Below, in pieces: positions 11,813 through 22,410 of a DNA stretch of 64,000 bases. Source of the stretch: Asterochloris sp. CNOR1. Lineage: Eukaryota > Chlorophyta > Trebouxiophyceae > Trebouxiales > Trebouxiaceae. The stretch covers positions 1,984,001 to 2,048,000 of the forward strand of contig OZ017753.1 of assembly GCA_963969365.1 (NCBI GenBank), read 5' to 3'. The first letter of the stretch is position 1. Each line of letters opens with the position of its first letter. A program made the translations under genes and the position numbers. Below the pieces are notes generated by a model. The model did not search any database. It saw only the letters and a program-made list of their open reading frames with translations, and had not been told where the DNA came from.

Positions 11813-12470
11813 GAGCGGCTGCTCTCAGAGTTCTGAGTTCTGGAACGCACCAGGTGTCAACTGTGACCTGACCTGCCAGTAGTTTTGATTACATGCTGCT
11901 TACCCACAGAGACAGGTCGGTCAAGCTCCTGCATCAGTACGGTGCTTTTGTAGAGCCAACGAAGCTTTGAAATGCATTCGGTGTTCCTTTGCAGATGAAC
12001 CAGCAGATGATCTTTGATGACGTGACAACAGGACCAAGGGCGTTTGCCCGATGAAGAGAATCTGCCTATATCACCATGCATGACCTACATGCATGCATGT
12101 GTATTATGTTTCTGCTTCGTTGGCAAGGCTGAGTCAGCTGCAAGCCCATGCAGCAGCGAGAGCAATGCAGAGGGTCGTTCAACATCATCCAAAGTGCCCC
12201 CCGCATGCAGCATTTGCCTGCATCGTGCCTTCCTGCTCTGCCAGCATGGCGTCAACAGCATGAACCATACCTGATGTCAGCATTGCAGCAATGCTGCATT
12301 GTCTGGGCGCTCTGCCCCCAGCAGAGCATTCTTTCACGGAACGCACCACCGTATCTGAATACTTCATGAGCCAGCGCATGGGGCTGCTGCGTGCAATGCT
12401 GTCATAATCTGCAGACTTGAGAGGGGACAAGTGCTGACACCAACTTGCATTGCAGTATGATTCGAGAAAT
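11813..12470. other. Intergenic region with possible orphan minus-strand exon
   Basis: 658 bp lie between the hypothetical gene and the end of the methyltransferase. One segment looks exon-like on the minus strand: 12271-12408, bounded by CTGCAG and a GTATGG donor, 138 nt, phase 1 on both sides, open, with a coding-like sequence (SPMRWLMKYSDTVVRSVKEC). It does not fit the methyltransferase C-terminus, which ends naturally upstream. It could belong to an unrecognised small gene that also uses the 74-codon ORF at 11857-12081. Confidence 0.3.
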
Positions 12471-15400
12471 TCACGAAACCATTGAAGCCACCTTAGGCGC
12501 CAGGACTTTGTAGCGCAGCAGCCTGCAGTCCTGCCCACCAATGATCAGTGGCGTTCTGGCCGAGGCCTTCATCCGCATGAAGTAGCCCAGATCTTTGTTC
12601 CCAGACAAGATGAAAGCATCACTGTCCAGACACTGACCCTTCAAAAAAGCTGACAAGCTCTGCCAGGCCTCTTTCAGGCTGGGCGACACCTTTGGCGTGC
12701 TGCTGGTCTGCTGGTAGCCATGGAATGCAGGGGCTGCAGCTGGCTGTGCACCACTTTCATCGCCAAGCAGGCGCTGCCCCCAGGGCGGGTTACAGATGAT
12801 GAGGCTTGGCTTGTCAGCTGGCCGCCAATTTTCACACAAGCCCATGTGCCAAGTGATGTGCTCAGCCACACCTGCTGCTGCTGCATCCCTGCAGCAGCAT
12901 CATACCCTTGGGGCTGAGTCGTCAGCTTTGCCTCTGAAGAGCTGCTGTGACTGGTATGCTTCCAGCAAAGCGAGCAGCAGCCAGCCAAACCAGTGCAGTG
13001 ACAGCCGTGATTGCTGGCACCACACACGCTGCTTGCTTGCATGCCTGCTTGGCCAGGGCAAAAAAGCACTTCTGCTGCCAGTGCCAGCAGGCTGCTTTGG
13101 CGGTGTCTGGTACTCCCGCAACCTTATGCCAAGGACAGAGGATGTCTGGTGAGAAATGTATGGCCATGCAGCACAGCAAGCTGGAAGCATGTACCTGCTG
13201 GCAGGCTGCTATAAGCGCTTCCCATCGACTTGCATTCAACCCAGCTATAGGCAGCAGAGCCTGCAGGGCCTGCAGCTGCCTAGCTGCGGCGTCCTGTGAC
13301 CCTGCTGTCTGATCCCCCTGGTCAATGTCATGGAGCACAGCAAGCTGCAAGGACAGACCGCCCCATTCTGTTCTTGCTGTGCAGATCTAAGCACAGGACG
13401 TCTTGCCACATGAAACTTACCAACTCTGAGCACCCCACGTCAACATACTTTGAGTCGGCGGGACGGCGCTTGAATGGATGTCACATTCATGCAGTACAGT
13501 AAAGTGCTTCTCAGAAGCGCTGCCAGCAGAGCAAAAATTGTGTCAACAGGTTTGCCATGACTTGACCCCCGTCCACCTACCTTTGAGCCAGCGACAGGGC
13601 GCCCTGGTGCACATCGCAGCCGTGCAGCCTCCCTCGCCAGGGACGCCTTGCGGATCTGGCCTGCTGCTGCGCCTGCGTCCAGGCCTTGACGTCGAAGTCC
13701 GTCCACCCCTGGAAGGGCCAGCGCTGCCTGGACAGGCCTGGCGCGCTCTGCGTGGCCACCAGGGCCGCCTCAATGAGGAAGGTACCAGAGCCGCACATGG
13801 GGTCAGCCAGAACTCTTCTGCCTGCATCTGCAAGTGCATGCTGCATGCTTCAGCTGTGACCTGATGTCGTCTGAGCCAACTTGAGATGTGCAGGGGCTGG
13901 GTGACAGCCTGCATGCACACGGGGTCAGCCAGGACGGTGCTGCCTGCAGGTGTAAGTGCAGGCAACACATGTCAGCTGTGTGTGCAGGCTGTCACTTAGC
14001 CCCTCGCTGACCTTGCTGGCTCCGGCAGCATGCATGCTTCAGACAGGTGCTTGCAGAGCTCAGGGCCTGGCCGCAACCAAGCAGCAGCAGTCTGCACACC
14101 AGTCAGCCCATGGCCTGCAAACAGCTGGAGTCCACTCAGCCAGAGCCAGCAACCCCACATCGTCAGCCTCACCCAGCCATGCTGGTGCACCTCAGGAGGT
14201 GCCAGCAGCCGCCATGACTCTGCCAATCACATGCAGCGCCTGACCTGCAGTCTCTGCAGTCCACCCAGCCAGAGCCAGCACCCCGGCAGCAGCAGCCTCG
14301 TTCAGCGAAGCGCGATGCATGACCGAGCGATACCCACGCCGGTGCAGGGACACCCCGCAGAGGTCTGCATACAGAGTGACCCTGTCCCGCAGCAGCGCGG
14401 CAAACAGGGGGAGGTCGGCCGCGTCGCTCCTTTCAGGCGGGTCAGGCTTGGTGCCCCTGCAGGCCGCGCAGCCCCCCTGTGTCAGCTTCATGGCACAGGA
14501 AGCTGGGCTTGTGAACAATCGATGCCTCGCTTACAGGCCACGCAGCCCTCGTGTTTTGGCTTGACGGCACAGACTGCCCAGGTAGCTGGGCTCTTGAACA
14601 TTTGATGCATTCCATGTCAGCACAGGCAGGCCTCTGTGTCAGCTTAAAGGCACAGGCAGCCGGTGCTGCACATCTGATGCCTCGCACACCAATGCAGGCA
14701 GCCCCCAGTTGCCCACAGGCAGGACTGCACACATCTTGCACCCGGCCTCAGGAATAAACTTCAGGGGACGCTTCAGTCACAATTTGATGCCTCTGCCACA
14801 GCATGCTGCTAGGCCCTGGCCATCAAAAGCGCCTTACATGCCAGCAATGCCCGCTTTACTGCTGCAGTGGTGCATGAGCTGCAGTGGTGCCTGAGCAGCG
14901 GGCAGCACTTGTGCGCTGCATGGTCCAAGAGGCATGCAGTGGCAAGGCAGAGGCACAGCTGAGGCGCAGGCCCAGCTGAACCCTGGCTTGCCTGTCACCT
15001 GCTGTCCCTGATGGCGTCACAGATTGCATCGCGTGCCCTCACCTGCAGTCATACCACACAACAATATGCTGCAATGCTGACGCAATAGCACAACAGCTTC
15101 ACCCAGCAGACTTTGGGTGGCAGATGCCTTCATGGATTATTTGAGCATCCAGCTGCACTTGGCTCAAGTCTGCCTGTGCAGCTTTGCCTGGACAGGTTGC
15201 CTGAAACCACTGCAGGTCAGGAAAGGAGAAAACTCTGTGCTTTTGAAAGGGTGCTGACTCGAAAGCAGAGTGGTGGTGGTTACCCCCTCCAAGGCTGGTT
15301 GGCGGACGTAATTAGCACCCACCTGCACCAACATGGCAGACGGCACATCTGTACAGCTGTAAACGCGCGCCTTCACTGAAAACGTCTGCCGCGGGCGCAG

Positions 15401-16244
15401 CAGGCGGTCCCACTCTGCAGCGCGTCTGAAGAAGCTGTAGAGCTCATCCCCTCCTGCCCGGGCAGGATTCAGGTTGCCTTCAGCCAGGACAACCAGCACC
15501 CTGCAGGGCAGAGCAGATGTCGGAGCAGGTGGCACCAGGGACCAAGTGACAAGCAGCATGGCCAACTTGTGCCAGCCAGGGCAGATGAGCAATTGAGAAC
15601 GACAACAGCAGGTGGAGGCAGCAACTAATCCACACCAGGGATCGACACAAAGCAGAGGTGCAGAAGCAATGGACTAAAGAGTGTGCCCCGCCTGCAAGGA
15701 GGAGGGCCAGGCAGCACACATGTGTTGTTTTCCGCTTCAGCATGCTGGTGATGCAGCAGAGCACAGCGCTGTGAAGCACCTGGTCGCTGCCCGCAGCCAG
15801 AGGCAAGCCCTGTAGCCAGTGTCTGTGGTGCCACTGAAGTAAACGCCAGAGGATCCGGTAGTGACATTGCTGGCCTGAATGTGAGCGCCCCTGAGTTCAG
15901 CAGCAACCACTTCCTCTAGGCCTGCAGTCACGTGGCAGTCGTACAAGGTGTTCTCTGAAAGCCGCTTGCGCCCTGTCTGCGGACTGCAAGCGGCAGAGCC
16001 TGTAACCACCTGGGTGACAAGTTACAAAGTAGTTCTGATGATGTCTGCTGCATTCCTGGGGCCTGGCGCGCAGTGCTGTAGCTGCTTTGGCTTCCTGCGG
16101 CCTGGTGCGAGGTGCTGGGCTTGATTTGTTGGCTGGTTGACGAATGTTCCATGAGCTTGCAGAGGCTGCACATCTATTGGGCCTGACCACAGCCACCCTC
16201 CAACATGTGCGACGTACAAGTGGTGAAGTCACTACGGCTCTCAT
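12471..16244 (-). CDS. THUMP-domain RlmL/UPF0020-type RNA methyltransferase
   Basis: Exons supported: 15780-16009, 15323-15500, 14999-15042, 14245-14456, 13581-13827, 12471-12871. A short first exon, 16188-16244, starting MRAVVTSPLVRRTCWRVAV, is plausible and looks like an organelle presequence. One small exon between 13581 and 12871 was not resolved; phase requires a length of 3n+2. The N-terminus carries a THUMP-like domain (VTAGLEEVVAAELRG) and ARDAICDAIRDSRG. The catalytic half has the Rossmann SAM motif DPMCGSGTFLIEAAL and the N6/N2-type motif NPPWGQR, ending CRLLRYKVL as in RlmL relatives. The expected role is methylation of a guanine in large-subunit rRNA, probably in an organelle. The substrate is inferred from the bacterial family, not shown here. 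Confidence 0.88.
13911..13962. repeat. Decayed copy of methyltransferase exon 13581-13827 acceptor edge
   Basis: The copy contains ggggtcagccaggac, followed by a degenerate ctgcctgcaggtgtaagtgc. It parallels 13790-13845, where ggggtcagccagaac encodes the conserved LADPM motif in reverse. It is intronic and lies upstream of the true acceptor on the minus strand. Confidence 0.65.
14456..14760. repeat. Four-fold serial repeat in methyltransferase intron
   Basis: About four diverged units of 70-90 bp follow each other. Shared blocks are aggc(a/c)(c/g)gcagccc, tgtcagctt(c/a)a.ggcaca and cat(c/t)tgatgc(c/a)t. The series begins at the acceptor of exon 14245-14456, so the units appear to derive from that acceptor region. 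Units are diverged and unequal in length, which excludes a CRISPR array. Confidence 0.65.
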
Positions 16245-16416
16245 GGCTGCAAACAGAGTGAGAGCAGAGCGGCAGCTGACCTAGATCTCATGACAGGGGT
16301 TGACCGAAGTCAGCAGAAAACGACATGCGTTCCCTGAACCTTCAAGTATGCTCAATGGCGTCGCAAAGCATTCAAAACACTCATGAGCAACTGAAAAAGC
16401 TGGATAAAGACAGCCA

Positions 16417-19400
16417 TCACGTCTGGCTCCTCTCTCTGCGCCTGAGCCGCCGCCTGGCTTTTCGCTTGTGGACCTGCCGATTGCTGTCACCTTCTTCGCT
16501 GATCCTGCGGCGCTTCCTGGACTCCTCCCTGCTGCTGGCCAAGTGCTGGGAGCGCTCCCATGCGCCATCCTCCAAGCTGCTGCTCTCCATGACAACCTCC
16601 TCAGCATCGTCAAATGCAGTATCCCTCTCAGCCCGTCGCCGTTTCGTTCTCTTGTCAATGCTAGTGCTGCCTTTGCGGTGCTTCCGCTTGCCAGGGCGGT
16701 TGTGAGCTCCCTCGGCAGCCTGCTCAAATTGCTCCAGAGCTACAGGGTGGGCAGGAGCTGGCCTGTTGACCAGCACCTTATCCAGCCTGATAATGCGAGC
16801 CAGCAAGGACTCCCCAGCGTCTGAGGCAGCTGTCAGCTGCTGGTAAGCAAAGTCAAAGGCCTGCCGGATCTGCAGCAAATGGTGGCTGTCACGAATGCTG
16901 GCTGGCAAAGTCAGAAGCCTGCCACACCTGCTGCAGAGCAGGAACAGGACAAGAAGACGTGCAGCACACCCAACCCCGCTCTGGATCCATTGCCCACGGC
17001 TGGTCTGCGTCACGCTGACCTAGCCTGCACTGACCAGCCCAGGCCTGAGGCATGCTCCTGCACATACACCTTACTCCAACGACACTCCCTCTTACTCAGG
17101 CTCACGAGGAACCTTGGCCGGCTCGCTTGTCAATACCCCTTGCACAACTCATGGGTAGTCTGCCCTGCCATGGTGCCAACTGCACAAAGCAGTGCAGCCA
17201 CGAGCGCCTCAAAGCCCCATGCTGCCCCAGACAATGCCCTTCAGCCAGCATGGCCCTGAGCCATGCTCCCACAGAGCCCAGCCCACCTTGGCGATGTTCC
17301 AGGAGCCTTTGCACAGGTCATTGGTGTCGTCTCCAGGATCTTCAACAGACATCATGTAGGGGCGGTCTGCCTGCAGCATGCGTGCCGCCTGCTTGCTGAA
17401 AAAGGAGCCACCATCGCGGCAACTGACTCCTGCGCGCTCAGTGTTGAGGGAGCGCCCGTAAAGGCGCAGGAAGTCCACCAGAAGGACGCCCAGGCTGACC
17501 TCCAGGGGGCCTACAGGCGCACAGAGGGATGCAGCTGGGTGTGTAGGGAGTGGAGCATGCCGCCAGCAGAACACTCAGGCAAACCTTGCACCATCAAAGG
17601 TGGCAGCAATGCTTTCAGGTACAGTGCATTGCGTGCCAGGCTGGGCAGGTTGCTGTGTGAAGCAGGGCCGTGCTTGTGAAGCAGGGCCGTGCTTGTGAAG
17701 CAGGGCCGTGCTTGTGAAGCAGGGCTGTGCAGGGGAAGGCATGACATGGGCTGCCACTGTGACAAGAGCAGCCTGCACTGCGAGCACCCATACAGGATGC
17801 TCTGGTGCTCCTGGCCTCAGCTTGGGTCACACCTCACAGCTCATGACAGAAGAGGACATTGCACAACTGTCAATGCGTGACAACAGCGGCAGCGGCAAGC
17901 CTCAACTGTCCATGCGCTGGGAAGGGCGCGGCAGCTTGCCAGCAGCAGCAGTTCACCCACATCATCCCAATAACTACATCAGGGCCTCACCTGCCTGAGT
18001 TCAGGAGGGTGGCCGCAGGAGCATACAGCAGCCTCACAGCAGCAGCAGTCCAACCCCACCAGCTGCCATGTGCAGCAGGGCTGCCTCACCTGCCTCAGCG
18101 CCGGCGTAGCCTGCAGAGCGGCGCGAGGGGTGCAGCAGCAGGAAGGAGGCCACCATGACCAGCAGCGCAAAGGAACCAATGCCACCAGTGTAGACCTGCA
18201 GGCCAGAGATCAGCATGATAGGCATGCAGGCCTACATAGGTGCAGAATCTTCAAGCCGCATCCGTCTGCGCTTGCCGTACTCACTTCACCTCTCAACTAT
18301 GTCAGCCACCAGACGCTCAAACCTCTGCTGAAGGCTGCAGCACACAGGGTCAGGCTGCCTTGGCTGCAGGCCGAGGCTCAGCATGACAACATGCGGAACT
18401 GCAGTGGGATTGCTGTGCTGCATATGAATGGAGCAGCCCCCATGCTCTTCCTGATGCCCCCCAGCGAGGTGCCCAGGCCACTGGTCCTAAATGTGTCACC
18501 CTGAGAGGCAGCTGACACATGGTGGAGGGCCAGTTGGCAGGGCAATGCGAAGGGTGCGGCAGGTGATGTTCGTATATCCTGCTGATGTTGACTGGCCACG
18601 CTAGGTTTCATCTGCCTCGGAGCTCTTTCTGTGCAGTGATGCTGCTCTGCACACAGCCAAGCTGGAACACAGGGTGACTGATGGGATGGGGGCAGGTGCA
18701 GGTGCATGACCTCATTGAACTCGCGCTGCTGCAGGAAGATCTTCAGGACCAGCACCAGGGGCTTCATGGGCGGCAGCTCGTGCATTAGCTGGCGCACGCT
18801 CTCCGCTGCCTGGGGCCCATTGGCCACATCAAAGCTGATGTCAAAGGCCAGGTTGCTGGTGGTCTCCACAAATTTGATGATGGGCACTTTGGCCTTGGCG
18901 ATGACCTGCAGGGCACAGCACAACCCTCAGCCCATGCATAGACAGCCATGCTGATGAGCAAGGCGCGGCCTTGCCATCAATTTATGGAGCACCAACACTT
19001 TTTGCCTCAGTGGGGCTAGAGGCTGTACTTGGAGGTGCAGATGGGCCTAGTGGCCTTGGCTATGATCTGCAGGGCACAGCAAAAGGCATCAACAGCACGC
19101 TGTGGTCCAGCAAGGCATCTTGCAGCAGAATGCCACCCACGGCGTTGGCAACCATCTGCACAGCACGGTGCTTTGCGTCAGGGCACAGGCTTACAGATGC
19201 TTGCACCAGAATGAGATCTGCTGACAAAACGTTGCAGGCCTCCCTGAAGACAGAACCTGCTGTGAAGCGCACCCTGGACAGCAGGGTCATGCAGGTTGCC
19301 GCTGGGGCCAGGCAGTAACAGCCCTGCAGGCTCCCATGCCCAGAACACTGTGCCGTGGCTCCCTGATGCATGCCACTGGATGACGACCCACCTGCAGATC

Positions 19401-21619
19401 CTTCGCCATGCTTTTCCGCATGAGGCCAGAAGCTATGGCCTTCAACGCGCTCTGCACATTGCCGTGATTGCTGTTCATGACGACCAGATCAATGTCGCTT
19501 GTGGGCAGGTACAAACCTGCAGCAAATAAGAGGCAGGGCGCTCAGATATCCGGGACCCATGGCATGCAGCCGTGCTGCCAGTCAAAGCGCCAAAGAATGG
19601 ATCCCTGGCCCTGCTGAATGTAGGTGCTCCCAAGGATGTGCTGAGCTAGCCCACCGCGTCTGCCAAGTCACCTGCAGATCACCCTTGTATACATCTGTGG
19701 GAAGTTTGTTGACTTGTCGCATGCCAACACCGAGGAGCTGGGAAAGCACCATCTGCCACCCCAGGCCTGCCCACCTGTGACAAAGGAGCCAAAGATCTCC
19801 ACAGAGGCTGATTTCCAGATCCCTGTGATGACGGCGCTGACCCTGTTCACTGCCTCCTGGCGCTCCAGCGCCTCCGCTGCCGTCGGCTCCAGGAAGTGGC
19901 AGAACTCCACAATCTCTGCAGGCAGAATCCTGCTCAGCGTCCTGTTGCGACAGGGCAGGAATGACAATGTGCATCAGGGGCGCCATGGGCTTGAAGCAGC
20001 AGCACATCTGCTCGGTGGATTGCAGGTGACTGACACCAGACATGCTCTGTGCATCACTGGGTCCCTGAGGAGAGGCAGGCCTGCAGACTTCCTGCAGGCA
20101 CAAACGAAGTGAAGTGTATGAAAACCCAGTCACATGCATGCACCTCAAGTGCTGCTGGGACCCAAGCAGTACCGGACCTTTGTGCTCTCTGCAGACAAAA
20201 CGCCCATATCAGCAATCTGTTGCGCTGAACATGACACTGTGCACCAGGGGCGCCATGGGCTCCTACAAAAAACAGCAGCGAGCCATGCACTATCAGGAGC
20301 AGCATGTTTGCACAGCCGCTGCAGGCACAATTTGCACTGTGGAAGTCTATGCCCATCATACAGACATGTGCCTCTGCTGCTGGTGCCTCAAGGAAGCAGC
20401 AACTTCCAGAAACTCTGCAGGGCCAAGCTTTCTTTACTTTTGCTTCATTGCTGTGCATCAAGAGTGCCTTTGACTTCCAGCCCGGACTCAGTGCAGGGCT
20501 GTACACCAGCCCTGTCACTCAGCAAGGCAGCGTGTGGGGCAGCCGCACATGAAGCAACATTGGAGCAGGCATCCACGCAGTAGTCCAGCAGCAAGCTCAG
20601 TGTGCAACAGCTTAACAGCTGTGGGGCAGCCTGCCATGAGGCATTCTTGGAAGGCAGCTGCACCGATGTGCAGGCGTGACAGCAAGCTGTGCGTCCAGGA
20701 CGGGGGCAAAGGGTAGCCTGCACTTGACACCTTGTGTGCTCAAGCATACGCACGCACCGGTGTGAAGGCGCAGCAGTGGGCTCTGAATGCGGCCTGAGAC
20801 ACGTCCCCAGGGCAGGCCGGGGTCGCTTGGGGAAGCCTCCCGTCCCCCAGCAATGGCATCTGCCGGCCGCTGGCCAGAGGACTTGTCGCTGCCCCCGGCC
20901 AGACCTGCAGGCCACTCGGCCTTGGGGGACTCTGGAAGCGCAATGAAATCCAGGACAGGCCCGATGGACACGGACTGGGTGTTGACAGTGGGACCTGGGG
21001 CGGCAGCCTGCAGGCGTGAGGGGTTCGTGTGGCAAGGCTGCAGGGCGGCATGCCAGCTTGCCTTTTCCTGGGGCATAACATGTGCCCTATGTATCAAAGC
21101 CCAGTCCACAGAAGATGGGTGGGCAGCTGCCGCAAGGGATGCTGCAGGGCCATGCTGGTGTGCTCTGATGCACAACATGTGCAGCGTGCAGCTGCTGAAA
21201 GCCACTTAGAGCTTGGGCAGAAAGATGCAAGACTGACCCTAGCCGCAGACGCCATCAGGCCCATCTTGGCAACCTACTCTTGGGGATCACCAGGCATATG
21301 ACATGCTTGGCTGGACCAAAACGTACAGCACACAGCTGCTGCAACGCTTACGGAGCCGTTATATGCACATCAAGTGCGCTGCGCTGGTCCAGCCGCCTCG
21401 GCGCACCTCAGACTCTACGGCTTCGCCATCTTTTACTGTGCCTACTTCTGCTGGGAAGCTCCCAGGCTGCCCAGCCCCTGCACCACCAGCTCTGCCAGGC
21501 TGTAGGCTGGGTTGGGACTCCACGACATCCTCAGAGGGCAGATCCCTATCTCCCAGCGCTGGGAACTGGAGAGTGTCATACTTGAACTGCTCCCCAAAAT
21601 CAATCCGAATGGCTGCCAT
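16417..21619 (-). CDS. TENT4/TRF4-type non-canonical poly(A) polymerase
   Basis: Predicted exons: 21407-21619, 20754-21007, 19775-19941, 19392-19516, 18711-18905, 18090-18195, 17287-17510, 16417-16869, phase-consistent and giving about 578 residues. The nucleotidyltransferase core is complete: EIVEFCHFLEPT, FGSFVTGLYLPTSDIDLVV with the two metal Asp (about 219 and 221), and the third in LAFDISFDV (about 275). The PAP-associated domain follows (YTGGIGSFALLVMVASFLL, LGVLLVDFLRLYGRSLNTE, RPYMMSVEDP, IRQAFDFAYQQL). The C-terminus is strongly basic (KRKARRRLRRRERSQT), like the nuclear/RNA-binding tail of TENT4B/PAPD5. TRF4 proteins oligoadenylate nuclear RNAs for exosome decay as part of TRAMP-like complexes; that role is inferred. 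The first two exons are weakly conserved, so the start at 21619 and the 20754 donor are tentative. Confidence 0.93.
17658..17730. repeat. 19-bp tandem repeat in TENT4 intron
   Basis: Three perfect head-to-tail units of tgaagcagggccgtgcttg (17658-17676, 17677-17695, 17696-17714) are followed by a partial variant (17715-17730). The array lies inside the intron between exons 17287-17510 and 18090-18195. The identical units suggest recent slippage or unequal exchange. Confidence 0.97.
19035..19080. repeat. Decayed copy of TENT4 exon 18711-18905 acceptor edge
   Basis: The block tggccttggctatgatctgc, then agggcacagc, matches tggccttggcgatgacctgc, then agggcacagc, at 18890-18919, which is the start of the exon reading VIAKAKVPII. 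On the minus strand the copy would read IIAKATRPI after its own TGCAG. Confidence 0.8.
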
Positions 21620-22410
21620 CTGGCAGAGGTGCCTCACTCCCTGTCCATCAGCCTGTCAGAAACAGCAGAGCCCCTTTTCTTCTGGGAACCCTATCAGGTT
21701 TTTGACAGGCTGGATCAGTGCTTCCCTCTCTTGGTGCCATGTGCTGAATGCTTCTGGCTGCCTTATAGGATTTTCACATCGTACCTCTGGTGTCATCACC
21801 AGTGCAGGCCAGCAAGGTTGATCAGCCGCTTTCGTCCGTCTGGCCTGGCGCCCGTGCCTGCAGGGTTGTGCGCATGTCTAAGCGCAAGGTCAGCATGCAG
21901 CTCCAGCTCTCTGTTGGTTAGGGCACACCGCATCTGGCTGCCTCCCTGCACACTGAGGCACAGTGTCTTGGAAGTCAGTGCCCAGTCTGGTGCAGACTCA
22001 GCTGTCCTGCATCCCAGACTGGGGTGTTGCAGGCACTGATCAGATCGGCGATCCAATGCAGGCGCCCAATGTCGCCATCAGCAGCCCCCAGGTTGACATG
22101 GACTTCCAAGTGCCGCCCACCAGGGCTTCAGCCAGTGGACGCACTCTGAGGTCTAAGAAGGTGGGCCTTGTGCTGGGATAGCACTTGAGCCTCAGAGGGA
22201 AGTTGGGAGGTGGCACCTCGCTGAGGTGGACCCCTAGATCGCTCTCAGCGAGCTGCATGCAGGGCTGCCAGGGAACTTTAGTGCAGGCAAGGGCGCTCTC
22301 ATGGGGCCTCCCGCCAGAACCCCTCTGCATGGTGATTCATGCAAACCCCCCAGCGCAGGTAGACTGCCTGCATGCTGGCAGGGCTACATGGCCCTCTGTC
22401 GCAGGCCTCC
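21620..22410. promoter_or_regulatory. Divergent intergenic region TENT4 / GATA
   Basis: About 790 bp lie between the tentative starts of the minus-strand polymerase and the plus-strand GATA gene. The starts of both genes are uncertain, so non-coding first exons may lie here. I see no clear repeat or core promoter element. Confidence 0.4.

Noticed and set aside
14456-14760. Regularly spaced repeats resembling an array
   Set aside because: Units are diverged, lie inside an intron next to a splice acceptor, and the spacers are not unique sequences of constant length, so this is not a CRISPR array.
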